Part shown: positions 11,680 through 21,539 of the stretch, in pieces | Layout: each line of letters opens with the position of its first letter | Position numbering within the stretch: the first letter of the stretch is position 1 | Assembly (NCBI GenBank): GCA_027475525.1 | Contig: JAMWFC010000082.1 | Coordinates: 310,001-374,000, forward strand | Length of the DNA: 64,000 nt | Origin: Macrolepiota albuminosa | Lineage: Eukaryota; Basidiomycota; Agaricomycetes; Agaricales; Agaricaceae | Direction: 5' to 3' | Notes under the pieces: generated by a model | Database searches by the model: none | Told to the model about the DNA's origin: nothing | What the model saw: only the letters and a program-made list of their open reading frames with translations | Program-made: the position numbers and the translations under genes

Positions 11680-11896
11680 ACCCATGTATACTTTATTGTG
11701 TATGTACTTCCGAGTATTTCACTCGAACCATTTCAGCTGATACACACTCTAGAGTCGCGTGTAGATACAGCGGACCCAGAGGAGGGGTCACTCTTTTTTG
11801 TTTTTTCTTACTTGTTTATTGTAACGAAGTTACGAGGGTTAGAGAGCTTAGTGTGCACACACGACACTGAATCAGACCAGACCGGTCTATTGGCAA
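11680..11896 (+). other. 3' end of gypsy-1, possible truncated LTR
   Basis: 217 bp after the third ORF, holding a purine run agaggagggg (11778-11787) followed by a T-rich stretch. This could be a polypurine tract with the start of a 3' LTR, but a TG start is not evident and the 5' LTR is outside the window, so no boundary can be confirmed. It ends abruptly at the gypsy-2 LTR. Confidence 0.3.
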
Positions 11897-12047
11897 TGTA
11901 GTATACACAAAAATAAGCTGCTTTGTAAGCAGCTGGTAAACTAATTTATATAGTAATGTAAATTAATATTAAATATAATATAATAGTATCTACTGTAAGG
12001 TAAGTAAAGCTATGTGGCCAACGCCACATAGCGGACTACGCTACACA
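11897..12047 (-). repeat. gypsy-2 3' LTR (151 bp)
   Basis: On the minus strand it begins TGTGTAGCGTAG and ends GTATACTACA, the TG...CA form with a short terminal inverted repeat (TGTGTAG/CTACA). It is preceded by a polypurine tract ATTGGGGGG (minus; complement at 12048-12056). It is AT-rich in the middle. Its partner 5' LTR is not in the window, because gypsy-2 is truncated at about 18040. The left flank is ggcaa; no target duplication can be tested. Confidence 0.65.
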
Positions 12048-12056
12048 CCCCCCAAT
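12048..12056 (-). promoter_or_regulatory. gypsy-2 polypurine tract
   Basis: The minus strand reads ATTGGGGGG immediately before the LTR start. The polypurine tract primes plus-strand DNA synthesis in LTR retrotransposons. It fixes the LTR boundary and the element's orientation. Confidence 0.6.
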
Positions 12057-12065
12057 CAGACCAAG

Positions 12066-12918
12066 CTACGGTCTTGAGATAATACAACGGTCATGCCGTC
12101 GGTAAGTCAGGGACGGGGGCAATGGGAGAGTCCCCAGGCTCCCGGAATAGATCGGCAGTCGCGTTGTCCATGTCGTAGTCGAGGAGTTCAAAGAGGCTGC
12201 GCCAATGAATGCGCATGGCTCAGTCCATGGCCAGACCGGTCCACACGTTGGACGTTCCAGGGCATCCATAGAGGAGGGCGTATGAGCCCAGGTAGTCCAA
12301 AGCAAATGGTTGCTTTGGATCAGGGGGGGTAAGGCCGACGAAGGCAATTTTCCCTCCCTCTTTGCGGCGATAGAGCCGTGACGGCACAATCATTCGTGGG
12401 ACGTTCTCCCGCTCCTCTGGACTCGCGAAGGGTACCGCGATAGTCCTATACTCGACCTCGTCGAGTAAATGAGACATAGCTCTGTCTCGGGCCGTAGGGT
12501 GGCAGTTGAGCGCCACTCGCTTGAATTCGTTGAGCAAGAGGTAGCCCAACTAACGCTGACAAAGCGGTGTAAACTGGTTGTTAACCAGTGCATGAAGTCT
12601 GCGGACTTCTCAAGGACTGTGGGGAAACCCGCGAGGTGCAACTTGGTACACCTTACTGTTGTGGGGCGTCGCGGTGGCGTTGCCCTGTTTATCGTCCTCG
12701 AAGGACCTGGCTGCGTGGGCTTCTTGCCCGACAAAGATGGTATTGGTCATTGGCGACCAATAGAATTGGGGAGCCAACCCCGCGCCAAAGAATGAGTTCT
12801 GGCGCTCAATAGTGTGATCATGGTAGATCACCACACCGAGCGCATCAGGGATGCGCCCGGTTTCGTCCTCAAGGAGGGCGGCCCCTCGTTTGGCGCTGTT
12901 CTGCGCCCAACGCTCCAT
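12066..12918 (-). pseudogene. gypsy-2 third ORF, conserved C-terminal half (broken)
   Basis: Minus-strand open segments 12918-12610, 12734-12390, 12549-12220 and 12389-12066 are in several frames, so at least two indels are present. The first carries ETGRIPDALGVVIYHDHTIE..NSFF...TNTIFVGQEAHAARSF...YQVAPRGFPHSP, alignable with gypsy-1. The third carries FALDYLGSYALLYGCPGTSNVWTGLAMD, matching FDLDQLAQYALVFGRPGLENTYQGIAVD. A TGA just upstream at about 12922 (NSNR-stop-AK) separates it from the N-terminal half. Function unknown; see gypsy-1. Confidence 0.6.
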
Positions 12919-13098
12919 CTTGGCTCATCGATTGCTGTTGCGCCGTTTGCGTGCCATATGTTGTGCCGCCATCTTGTGCGGCACTGGGGATTCCATACGA
13001 GCCTCTTCAGGCTCCTCATACCAATCGTTGTCGGAAGGCAGGGAAGGCAGCCTCTCCGGCTCCGACTTCTCAGATCGTGGGTCCATTGCCCACACACA

Positions 13099-14609
13099 TC
13101 ACGGGAGTCGGGCTGGCAGGCCCTCTACCAGTATAGCGGGTAAAAAGGGGATGTTCGCCCCTGGGGCCCCTTTCGGGGCATCCTCGGGGAAGTGCACGTT
13201 GACGTAGGCGTGCCCTTCCAGTTGCTTACCCTGACAATCCTTTCGGGGTTGTGAGGCCTTGGCCTCAGTGGGGCGTGTGCTCACGCCCCTGGAACTCTGC
13301 TCCCCAGAGTACGTGGTGGATACCACCGATACTGGTTGCGAAGACGCAACCTCAGACGCGCCGCTGGCGAGGCGCTGGATAAGCTGGGGGGCGGCTGGAG
13401 CAGGAACATCTTCATAGGGGAGGATGTCCTGTCCTAAACCGGCCTCCCAGCCGGGGGCAGCAACGCTCGACTTGATCAAGCGGGAGGGCGCGTCCTCCAC
13501 TCCTTGCCGACGCGCCCTTTTGCTGGAGTCGGTGTCCCAACTCGGGGGTGTAGTCTGCCGCTTACAAGCGGCCAAAAGGGCAAGGAGATCAGTTTTGCAC
13601 TGAGCGTGCATATGATCCATGTCGTCCATCATCCGGCAGATGAGGACGACTGCCTCCGCATCGCGGAGGAATGATGACTCTGCGGGTACATTGTACCCGT
13701 TATCTCCCAGACGTTGGAGAAGGGTAGCCAGGACTAAGTCCTGGCTGTGAGTGGGCTCGACAGCCCGTGCTTTTCCTTTGTCGCGTCGAGGACGCGACTC
13801 TTCTTCCGAGCTGGGCTCGGATTGGTGCGGCATTTCCAGCCGCTGTAGCAAGGAGAGCTTGGCCAAGCTCTCCGTCGGCGCATCAGCCGATGAACTGATG
13901 CTCCATTCTGTATTGAGAGTTTCTGTACTCTCACTGGCCGCGGTGGCCTGCACAAGGGATGCTTTGCGTCCCTCTAGATTGTCAATTGGTGCTGTGGTCA
14001 ACAGGGAAATCGACCGGCCTCCCTTGGCTTGCGACTCATGCGAGTCGCTGTACTGGGGCATTGCGCCCCAAGCCCCCATCCAAGCCGGGGGGTACGGCAT
14101 CATTACGGGCACACCACCCATCCCAGGGTAGTGCGCCGGGGCAGTAAACTGGGGAAAAGGATGTGTCCCCAGTTGCCCTGTTGCCGGTACGGGGGCAAGC
14201 TGCCTCCATGCCGATGCTGCTTGGGGGCTGACTAGCCCCCCGTAGGCCTGTTGCTGGAATTGGCCCTCGGTGTGATGTGGCGCATAAGCGCCCGGTGCTG
14301 GTTGTTGGGGCTGATAGCCGCCCACAGGTGCGTTCTGGGGCATGAAGTTGCCCTGCATGGTTTGAAGTGGCGGATAGCCACCGATCACCAGCTGCTGCGG
14401 CAGGTAGCCCGTGCCACTGGTGGTTGCTGCTGCTGTGGGAAGCCCACAGCTGGTTGCGATTGTCCCCACTGGGGCGCATTTTGGGTCAGCGGGGGAGCCA
14501 TCTGCCCCCCCCCTTCAGCCAACGGTAAGACCGACGGCGTACTCTCAAACTGCTGCTGCTGTAGCTGCTGCTGCTGCTGGTCACTCAAGTCCATGGGCAT
14601 GCTGTCCAT
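13099..14609 (-). pseudogene. gypsy-2 third ORF, N-terminal half (Gln/Pro/Gly-rich)
   Basis: The minus-strand start at 14609 reads MDSMPMDLSDQQQQQLQQQQ, a polyglutamine tract encoded by CAG repeats at about 14550-14580. The frame then changes near 14410-14469 into the long segment 14469-13099 (456 codons). That segment is rich in Gly, Tyr, Pro and Gln (repeats of the type GGYPPLQ / GGYQPQQ). A helical block LLQRLGDNGYNVPAESSFLRDAEAVVLICRMMDDMDHMH follows, then a Ser/Thr/Pro-rich end. The block aligns with gypsy-1 LLGRLEAAGQPVPATVSFLQDSLAMMVMEGLLDQIELMK. The low-complexity N-terminus looks intrinsically disordered. A particle or nucleic-acid binding role is possible but not shown. Confidence 0.6.
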
Positions 14610-14711
14610 GGTTGGGGGAAAAAAGCGAAAAAGAAATTTCGCCTTTTAAGACGTGTTTCAGCCACAGCTGCTGACCAACTCAGCCAAGCCACAATTGGCA
14701 CTGCTGATCAA

Positions 14712-17700
14712 TTAAGCGCCAGCACGCTTACTTAATTGATGTGGGCGCTTAACGCCCTTCAACTCCAAATAACGGTCAAGTGCCGCTAACTTGGAGCAAT
14801 GGGAGTGTGGCTCCCATGTTGTGTCCCCCAGGGACCATCGTACTTCAAACTCAAGCGTGTTACGCTCAGTCCACCGGTGCCCAATTATGCACTGTGTGTG
14901 TCCCCCAGGGACCATCGTACTTCAAACTCAAGCGTGTTACGCTCAGTCCACCGGTGCCCAATTATGCACTCGACAAACCATTTGTCATCGTCTCGAGCCC
15001 CAAAATCATAGGGGCCCGGGGTTGCCCTGTTAGGGAACAGCGCATCGTCAGACGCGCTGTACGGTCGCAACAGCGACACATGAAACTTAGGAATGATGCG
15101 TCGTTCCTGTAATGCCAAAGGCAACTCCAGCACGTAGTTGGAGGTACTTGGCTCTGCGTCTAGGACGCGGTATGGGCCTACCCATTTTGGGCAGAGTTTA
15201 CTCGCCCGTCCCTTTGGGAGCCTCAGATTACGCGTTGATAGGTATACCAACGCTCCTACAGCTATTGGCGGGTCTGCTCGCCTACGGTGATTGGCGTTTT
15301 TCGCCTGGAAGACTTGCGCCTCTATGATGGCGTCATGCGCTGCCGCAATGTTCTCCAGGGCCTGCCTGGTGAACTTGACAACTCCGCGGTGAGCCACTGT
15401 GTCAGCACGAACTTTGTGCAGCATGGAGGGCAAGTACCCTCCGTTGAGTTCAAAGGGCGCATACCCTGTGGTATCCGAGATACTTGCGTTAATCATGAAC
15501 TCAGTGAGTGGACACCAGTCCACCCAGTCCCGTTGGTCCGGGCGAACAACTGCCCTCAAAATCTGACCTATACTGCGGTTAGCCCGCTCTGTCTGCCCAT
15601 CCGTCTGAGGATGGAAGGACGTTGACATGAGGAGTCGCGCTCCTAGCAGTTTGTGGAGTTCTCTCCACCATTGAGACGTGAACTTTGAGTCACAATCGCT
15701 CACAATGGTGCTAGGCAGCCCATGCAGCCTAACGATCTCCCTCAGGTAGATCCACAACAGCTCCTTAGCCGTCAGCGTAGTTCGCACCGGTATGAGGTGC
15801 ACCATGCTCGTCATGCGGCATATGACTACCCAGAGGTAATTGAACCCTCTGGACTCGGGAAAGGGACCTACGAAGTCCATTCCAATTGAGTCCCAGGGTT
15901 TCACCGGCACGGGTAGCTGGTGTAGCTTCCTGGGAGGGGATCCAGGGGGCAACTTTGCCCTCTGACACGCTGTGCATGACGCGCAAAACTTAGTCACTTC
16001 TTGGGCCATACGTGGCCACCAGTACCATCTCCGGATGTAGCCCAACGTCCGGGTGGCACCAAAGTGCCCCACCAGGGCATGGGCCTGGTCCAAGACCCAC
16101 GTAACAATGGTACACGTACGGGGGAGGCATACCACTGCCACTCCTTGACGGTTCTCCGTCGTGATGAGTCCACCAGGCTCATGCCTGAACCGAGGATGGT
16201 CGTCAGGATTGGCAATTATCTTGGCAAAGAGAGAATCATTGCCATAATCCTGCACCACCTCCTGCCGGAAGTCGTCATTGCCCAGGCTAGGAGGCTGGGA
16301 TGAAGGCAATTCACCTTTGAGCATCTCCGCAAGCGTAACGGGTACATCGTGGCGCTCGTGCTCCCTAGTGGACGCTGGGTCCACGGCTTCATGCTCCTTG
16401 AGCAACTGGGCGGCTACATCCCGCTCTTCACGCTGCTCTCTGAGGCGAGTGCTTTGCCTCCGTTCATCATCACACATAGCGCGTACTTCCAGGACATGCT
16501 CCCTGAGCTCCTGGTATTGATGGAGAGGTAAATCCTCTCCATCAGGGTCTATGCGGCAGTCTGCCTGCACATACTCATGAGGCTCGTGAGCCTCCTTGAC
16601 TACATCACTCTCAAAGTAGCGTGACAAGCAGTCTGCCACTTTGTTGAGTTCACCTTTAACATAGGTGATGTCGAACTGGTATCTCAACATGTAGTCTATC
16701 CACTGTCGCTGACGTGGCGACAAGTTCACCTGAGTTTTAAAGAACTCAAGGGCTTTGTGGTCCGTTATGATGTGGATGGGGTATCCCATCAGCTTATCCT
16801 CCCACTTGAGGAGGGCCTCAAGTATGGCAAGAGTCTCCAGCTCATGCACCGCATAGTTTTGCTGGGCCGTCGTGAACTTCTTCGACATGAACCCTGCTGG
16901 GCAGCACGTCTGCCAGCTGCTTCCCTGGCCGTACATGGCTCCGACGCCTGTCTTGGACGCGTCGCAAATGAGCCATATTGGCTCGTCCCGTCTAGGGTCG
17001 ATTGGTCGAATCACCGGAGTCTTCGTACAGATCCGTTTGACCATCTCGAAGCACCGCTGGTGCAACGGCCTCCAATTGAACGGTGATCCGTTCTGCGTCA
17101 TGGCCATAAGTGGCCCAGTATAGGCTGTGACATCGGGCAAGAAGCTTGATATGTAGTTGACAAGGCCAACGAATTGTTGGATGTCATTGTAGTTTCGGGG
17201 CATGCGCCACTCCCGAATACGATCGAGCTTGTCCTGATCAGGGTGGATACCCCGCTCATCTATGACATGCCCTAGGCAGTCTATACTCTGAGCGTAGAGC
17301 TCACATTTTTTCCACTTCAAGTACAACTTGTACTTGTGCAGTCGTTCAAATACGACTCTGAGGTGCTGCTCATGCTCCTCCATGGTATCCGAGTAGATGA
17401 ATATGTCATCTAAGTAGACGTGCATGAAACGTCCTATTATGTCTTGGAAGATAGAGGTCATTAGCCTCTGGAAAGTGGCTGGAGCATTGCAGTCTCCAAT
17501 CTGCATTATATTGCTTGTGAATGTACCCATGATCAACGCAAATATGGTCTTGGGTACGTCCTTGGTGCGAATGCGCACCTGCTCGTAAGCGTCAGTAAGG
17601 TCAATCTTTGAGCGATACTTTGCCCGAGCCACGTCTTCCCGGATCACCTCTTGATCTGGTAAAGGAGTTACATCCTTTATGGTATTGTCATTGCGCTGAC

Positions 17701-18040
17701 GCGCATCAAGAGCTGTTCAAAGGGTTCCATCCTTCTTCGGGATGCACAATAACGGTGCAGCTTGAGCGGTGGTGCATGGGGACCACCATTGAGCATTCAA
17801 ATAGCGATTAGTCTTATCGTGTAGTTGCTCCTGGAGGGCGCGCGGACAGCACGGCAAGTGGTACTTATACTGCTTGTTCTCGTCTATGAGATTAATCTCA
17901 TGGTTCACCTCCCGCCATGGCGGGAGCTCCTCCTTGGTCCCATTGACCATGTCAGCAAATTCTTCTTGCCATTGCTGATGCAAACGAGGAATATCTTCCT
18001 CACGAAGGCTTGTCGCCTTCTGTTTCCCCTTCATGCAACA
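14712..18040 (-). pseudogene. gypsy-2 pol: RT-RNase H-integrase-chromodomain
   Basis: One minus-strand frame from about 18040 to 14885, interrupted only by a TGA at about 17714 (KKDGTL-stop-TALD; gypsy-1 has Arg, so CGA to TGA). The last 920 codons (17647-14885) are open. RT: IDLTDAYEQVR and YLDDIFIYSD. RNase H: LICDASKTGVGAM and ITDHKALEF. Integrase: HALVGHFG / CASCTACQ zinc domain; catalytic MDFVGPF, SDCDSKF and PQTDGQTERANR. The chromodomain (IIGHRWTERNTLEFEVRWSLGDT) is broken by an exact 77-bp duplication (14820-14973). Collapsing it restores TTWEP...LAALDRYLELKGV through to the stop at 14712, so the 3' frameshift is probably not real. Confidence 0.88.
14820..14973. repeat. 77-bp exact direct duplication
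   Basis: tgtgtcccccagggaccatc begins at 14820 and again at 14897. Period 77; breaks the chromodomain of the otherwise open gypsy-2 pol. Confidence 0.9.
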
Positions 18041-19366
18041 CGATGCGACTTCCAACGGCTTTCCGACCTTTAGGTAGTGTGGGGACCCACTCAAAGGTCC
18101 CAGTCTTTTGCAAGGTCTTGTACTCAGTCATGATTGCCTCCTCCCACTGCTTTGAGCAAGTGGAGGACATGGCTTCACGGTAAGTTTTTGGTTCGTTCTC
18201 TCCGAAGGCGACATAGGCTCTATGCTGACCATTGTGCTCTTCTTCGGAGGTTTTGTCATTTGTGGCCACAACGCCGTAGCATTTGACTTGATGATGGATA
18301 CACGTGGGGTGGTCTCTTGGAGGTAAGTTGCCCCATCTAGAAGTCCTGGGTGCTGCAATGGTTGGCGTAGGCTCAGTGGTGGTGGAGGGTGCTTCTGGGG
18401 GTGTGACCTTGGTAGATGCTGGCGTCGAGACCATGGGTGGGGGTGCTGCAGCAGGAGTAGTGTTGACAATGTCCTCTGGGACCAATGCCACTAGGTCCTC
18501 TGCAGATGGTGGGTTGCCTCGTGTCTCAAATTTGGCCAGGTCTCCAGGGCTGTTGTCTTCCACGAAGCGTACATCCCTTGCTGTGATGAGTTTACCAGTC
18601 TTGACATCTTCGAGCCTGTAACCCTTCGTTTCATCTGTCCACCAACCAATCATGCGGCACTTAATTGACGTAACTTCCAGCTTTCCTCCACGGAGTTTCT
18701 TGGAAATATTGGCATATGCGATGGACCCAAATATCCGTAAATGTGACACGTCGGGTTTTCGGCCTGTCCAGGCCTCTTGAGGCACGATACCGTTCAGAGT
18801 GAGTATAGGTGAGCAGCTTCGAATGTGGGTTGCATACATGAATGCCTCGCCCCAGTAGCGCAGGTCCATTCTGGCTGAGTGCAGCATGCAACGCACCATT
18901 TTGAAGAGCACGGCGATAGTTCTTTCAGCTATCCTATTTTGCTCTGGCGTGTAAGGGACCGTTGTTTCATGGAGGACTCCATTGCGGCAGCAAAAGTCGG
19001 TGAGTAGCTCCTTCAAAAACTCTGTCCCTACATCTGAACGTATCCGTTTTAGCTTTAACCTCAACTGTCTCTCCAACATTGCAATGATGTCACATAGTGC
19101 AGCACCAGCTTCGCTTTTTAATCTCAGCAGCTGACCAACTGTGAATCGACAGCTTACTTCTACAACGACCAGGGCGTATCGCATCCCTGTCCATGTCTCG
19201 ACAGACATAGGACCAGTGAGATCGACTATGACGAGGCCCATTTTGCCATAAGTGGTGGTGCTCGCATAAGAGAGAGGTGTGTGATGTGACTTGCCAAGGG
19301 CGCAGCCCTCGCAGACATGGTCATAGGCAGTGGGGGATGTGATGGTGAGGCCAGTTACCATGATGT
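18040..19366 (-). mobile_element. copia-2: Ty1/copia integrase fragment
   Basis: A single minus-strand frame of about 440 codons. It starts in the GAG-pre-integrase zinc region (DHVCEGCALGKSHHTPL). The integrase core follows (VIVDLTGPMSVET with catalytic Asp, IRSDVGTEF with Asp, YTPEQNRIAERT with Glu), then WGEAFMYATHIRS and the first residues of the copia RT domain (YREAMSS...WEEAIMTEYKTL...LPKGRKAVGSR). Both ends are cut: at 19366 it meets unrelated DNA, and at about 18040 it runs straight into gypsy-2 RT. No LTR, gag or RT body remains. It is a different copia lineage from copia-1. No internal stop codon is present, so the fragment is rather young. Confidence 0.88.
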
Positions 19367-19980
19367 AAGACTGCTGGCATTTATGTAATTAACATATTTG
19401 AACACCTGTCCTACCATGACGTGATCGTGACCAGCAGATACATATGGACTAACTGCCTCTACAGGAAATGAATAGAACTTGCCACCACCAAAGTGAAGTA
19501 CACAACTCGATATGTATCTCTTCAAGTAGTGGAATGTATGAACATGGTTTTGTAAGATGATCAATAGACGGAGTACATTATATGCATAGAGACAACTTGT
19601 GTGCTCCATAGTAAGTGTTACATGCCTGAGTGCAAGTATATAAACAAAGGATGGCCAGCCGTCAGGAAGGTCAACATCTTCTTCAATTAAATGTGCAATT
19701 ACTGCTGCATCATACAAGCCGTGTTTTACAGCAAGTCAAAATATACTGGTGCCGGACACATAGTCCCTCAAGGAAATCACAAAATCATGCCATAGAATAT
19801 GTCCTCTGGTTGATAGAACTTGTAAAACACGACATGTCCTTGCAGTGTGCATACCAGTCCAAAATTGGCAAACATGTACTCAAGGGTATAGCAAATTGTA
19901 TAGGTCAATGTAACTATGAGGAGACCGTTGATTGTACATTCATCCATCCAGATAAACAAACCGCTGTTTAATTGACACAA
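19367..19980 (-). pseudogene. Hypothetical gene remnant, unrecognised
   Basis: Minus-strand open segments 19980-19777 and 19717-19355 lie in different frames. The second reads YDAAVIAHLIEEDVDLPDGWP..., and upstream of it, in the same frame, is DYVSGTSIF-stop-LAVKHGL; the stop is a TGA of the CGA-derived kind. The segments resemble remnants of one coding region cut by copia-2. No family is recognised, and there are no clear domains or signal peptide. Confidence 0.3.
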
Positions 19981-20675
19981 TGTCTAGTTTGATACGCAAA
20001 CACTGTGAAAGACGTCAGAATGCATATAGACACAAACACATGTAACGTAAAAGAGCAACATGAGAGTGGTGCTGATTTACCTCAGCATAATCACATCGGT
20101 TGATATGGTTGGTGCATAAACCTATAAGAGGTGCAGAACCACCATGGTTGATTTGCATGCATGATACATTGCATTCTGAATGCATGCAGGTTGTGTTTGA
20201 AATGTTGTATACCACATAGTGTGGTTCAACAGGCTTTACATTGTGTAAAGAGGGTCTGGTTTGCATTCAGTTTAATATGTAGGTGAAACATCAATTAATA
20301 GGGTATAACTGACCCAATATTATATGCATTTGCAGATTTGCATTCAGTTTAATATGTAGGTGAAACATCAATTAATAGGGTATAACTGACCCAATATTAT
20401 ATGCATTTGCAGATACAACAAGGATGTATAATCTGCACATGACAAGCAGATAGACACTAGCCCATCGCTCGACAAAAAAGGTGATGAGTCGCATACTAAT
20501 AACTTGAAAGGTGGTATTTGTTACACAAGCATCAAGACAGACAACCCTTTGGTAAGACCCATAATTCATTGTTACATAATCATTTGTATAGACAACTGCT
20601 GAGTATAAGTATGATGAGCTATGATTCGTGCCTTTGGCACAAATTGCATAGCTCGTTGCTAAGCCTCCACCCTAA
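19981..20675. other. AT-rich stretch, no gene seen
   Basis: Contains only short open segments without family similarity, and one 77-bp exact duplication (20261-20414). No splice-consistent coding region was recognised. Confidence 0.5.
20261..20414. repeat. 77-bp exact direct duplication
   Basis: Copy 1 starts at ttgcattcag (20261) and copy 2 at 20338, directly adjoining. Period 77, no differences seen. See the finding on the shared 77-bp period; probably an untrimmed assembly overlap. Confidence 0.85.
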
Positions 20676-20919
20676 CCTCACTTTGTTCAGTCAAGGCCTC
20701 TGCATTTCACAACTCAGTGCTTATTCCTGGCCTCAACCTCACTTTGTTCAGTCAAGGCCTCTGCATTTCACAACTCAGTGCTTATTCCTGGCCTCAACCT
20801 CACTTTGTTCAGTCAAGGCCTCTGCATTTCACAACTCAGTGCTTATTCCTGGCCTCAACCTCACTTTGTTTGGTCAAGGCCTCCACATTTCACAACTCAG
20901 TCCCTTCCCCAACTCTCAA
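20676..20919 (+). repeat. 61-bp tandem repeat, about four copies
   Basis: Units begin cctcactttgtt at 20676, 20737, 20798 and 20859. The first three are nearly identical; the fourth has tttgtttggtcaa and ctccacatttc variants. The period of 61 and internal divergence separate it from the 77-bp class, so it is a genuine minisatellite. The long open segments across it are repeat read-through (SAYSWPQPHFVQSRPLHFTTQ), not a gene. Confidence 0.9.
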
Positions 20920-20929
20920 AGCATTATTG

Positions 20930-21539
20930 TAAGCTAAATTGAATTTTTCTTGAATTTTTTTGGATTTTATTAAGCATTTATAAATCTCCAAAAAAAAACT
21001 AAAATCTGTGTATCAGTAGCCTCTGAGTTTTCTCTGATTTTTGCATCATTTTCCTGGAATGTTTGAGCATTTTCTACTAACATCTTCTGAAAAACAGACC
21101 AATTGAGGTTTTTCGGAATTCTTCACATTTCTTGAGCATTTATAAAATCTCAAAAAACCTTAGATTTGGTGTATCATTGGTCCCTGAATTTCTTCTGATT
21201 TTTCAGTGATTTTCCTGGAATTTTCTAACCATTTCTAATACTGAAATAAGCCAACTCTTATGTTATTACTCTAAATGGAAGGTTCTTGGTCAGCCTTGGT
21301 CAGCATTAGTTTTTCCCAGGCATTGTTGCATTATATAGAGATTCATATTACATCAATGTATTAGCAAAACACACAAATATTTATATTAGTATACAGATAC
21401 AAACACAATTTTTTTTTTATACATCAAATGTAAACACAACAGATGACAATAATATGGGGTCAGGGGTCAGATAATGTAATTTGGGGACAGACTACAACGA
21501 ATAATTGATTAACCACCTGATAATATAGATGTGTTCTGA
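20930..21539. other. AT-rich stretch with imperfect repeats, no gene seen
   Basis: Two related blocks, about 20945-21060 and 21110-21230, share ttttctgatttttg.atttcctggaatttt and gagcatttataaa text: an old imperfect duplication of about 170 bp. Poly-T at about 21411-21419. No coding region is supported. Confidence 0.5.

Larger units (their letters stand above)
1..11896 (+). mobile_element. gypsy-1: Ty3/gypsy chromodomain retrotransposon, 5' end outside window
   Basis: Gene order is gag, zinc knuckle, aspartic protease, RT, RNase H, integrase, chromodomain, then a third ORF. The 5' LTR and primer binding site lie left of the window. No certain 3' LTR is seen; the sequence runs to 11896, where the LTR of gypsy-2 begins. 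The element is dead: it has several in-frame TGA/TAG codons, at least two frameshifts and an internal 1.2-kb duplication. Two 77-bp duplications (414, 3623) add probably artificial frameshifts. The right boundary is the gypsy-2 LTR, so gypsy-2 may have inserted into the gypsy-1 3' LTR. Confidence 0.85.
11897..18040 (-). mobile_element. gypsy-2: Ty3/gypsy chromodomain element, 5'-truncated
   Basis: Minus-strand order: RT, RNase H, integrase, chromodomain, third ORF, polypurine tract, 3' LTR. Pol protein is closely similar to gypsy-1 along its whole length (for example EDIPRL.QQW..EFAD.VNGTKEELPPW and YLKWKKCELYA.SIDCLGHVID), and the third ORF is collinear, so both belong to one lineage. Gag, protease and the 5' LTR are absent. 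Homology to gypsy-1 begins at KGK.KA near 18040, where copia-2 sequence abuts. Pol is much less decayed than in gypsy-1, with one TGA in about 1000 codons. Confidence 0.85.

Noticed and set aside
11680..11896. Firm call of a gypsy-1 3' LTR
   Set aside because: Without the 5' LTR in the window there is nothing to compare, and no TG start follows the purine run.
14550..14609. CAG/CTG run as an independent microsatellite of note
   Set aside because: It is short and encodes the polyglutamine start of the gypsy-2 third ORF.
20518..20937. 139-codon plus-strand ORF
   Set aside because: It is read-through of the 61-bp tandem repeat; the peptide repeats with the DNA unit.
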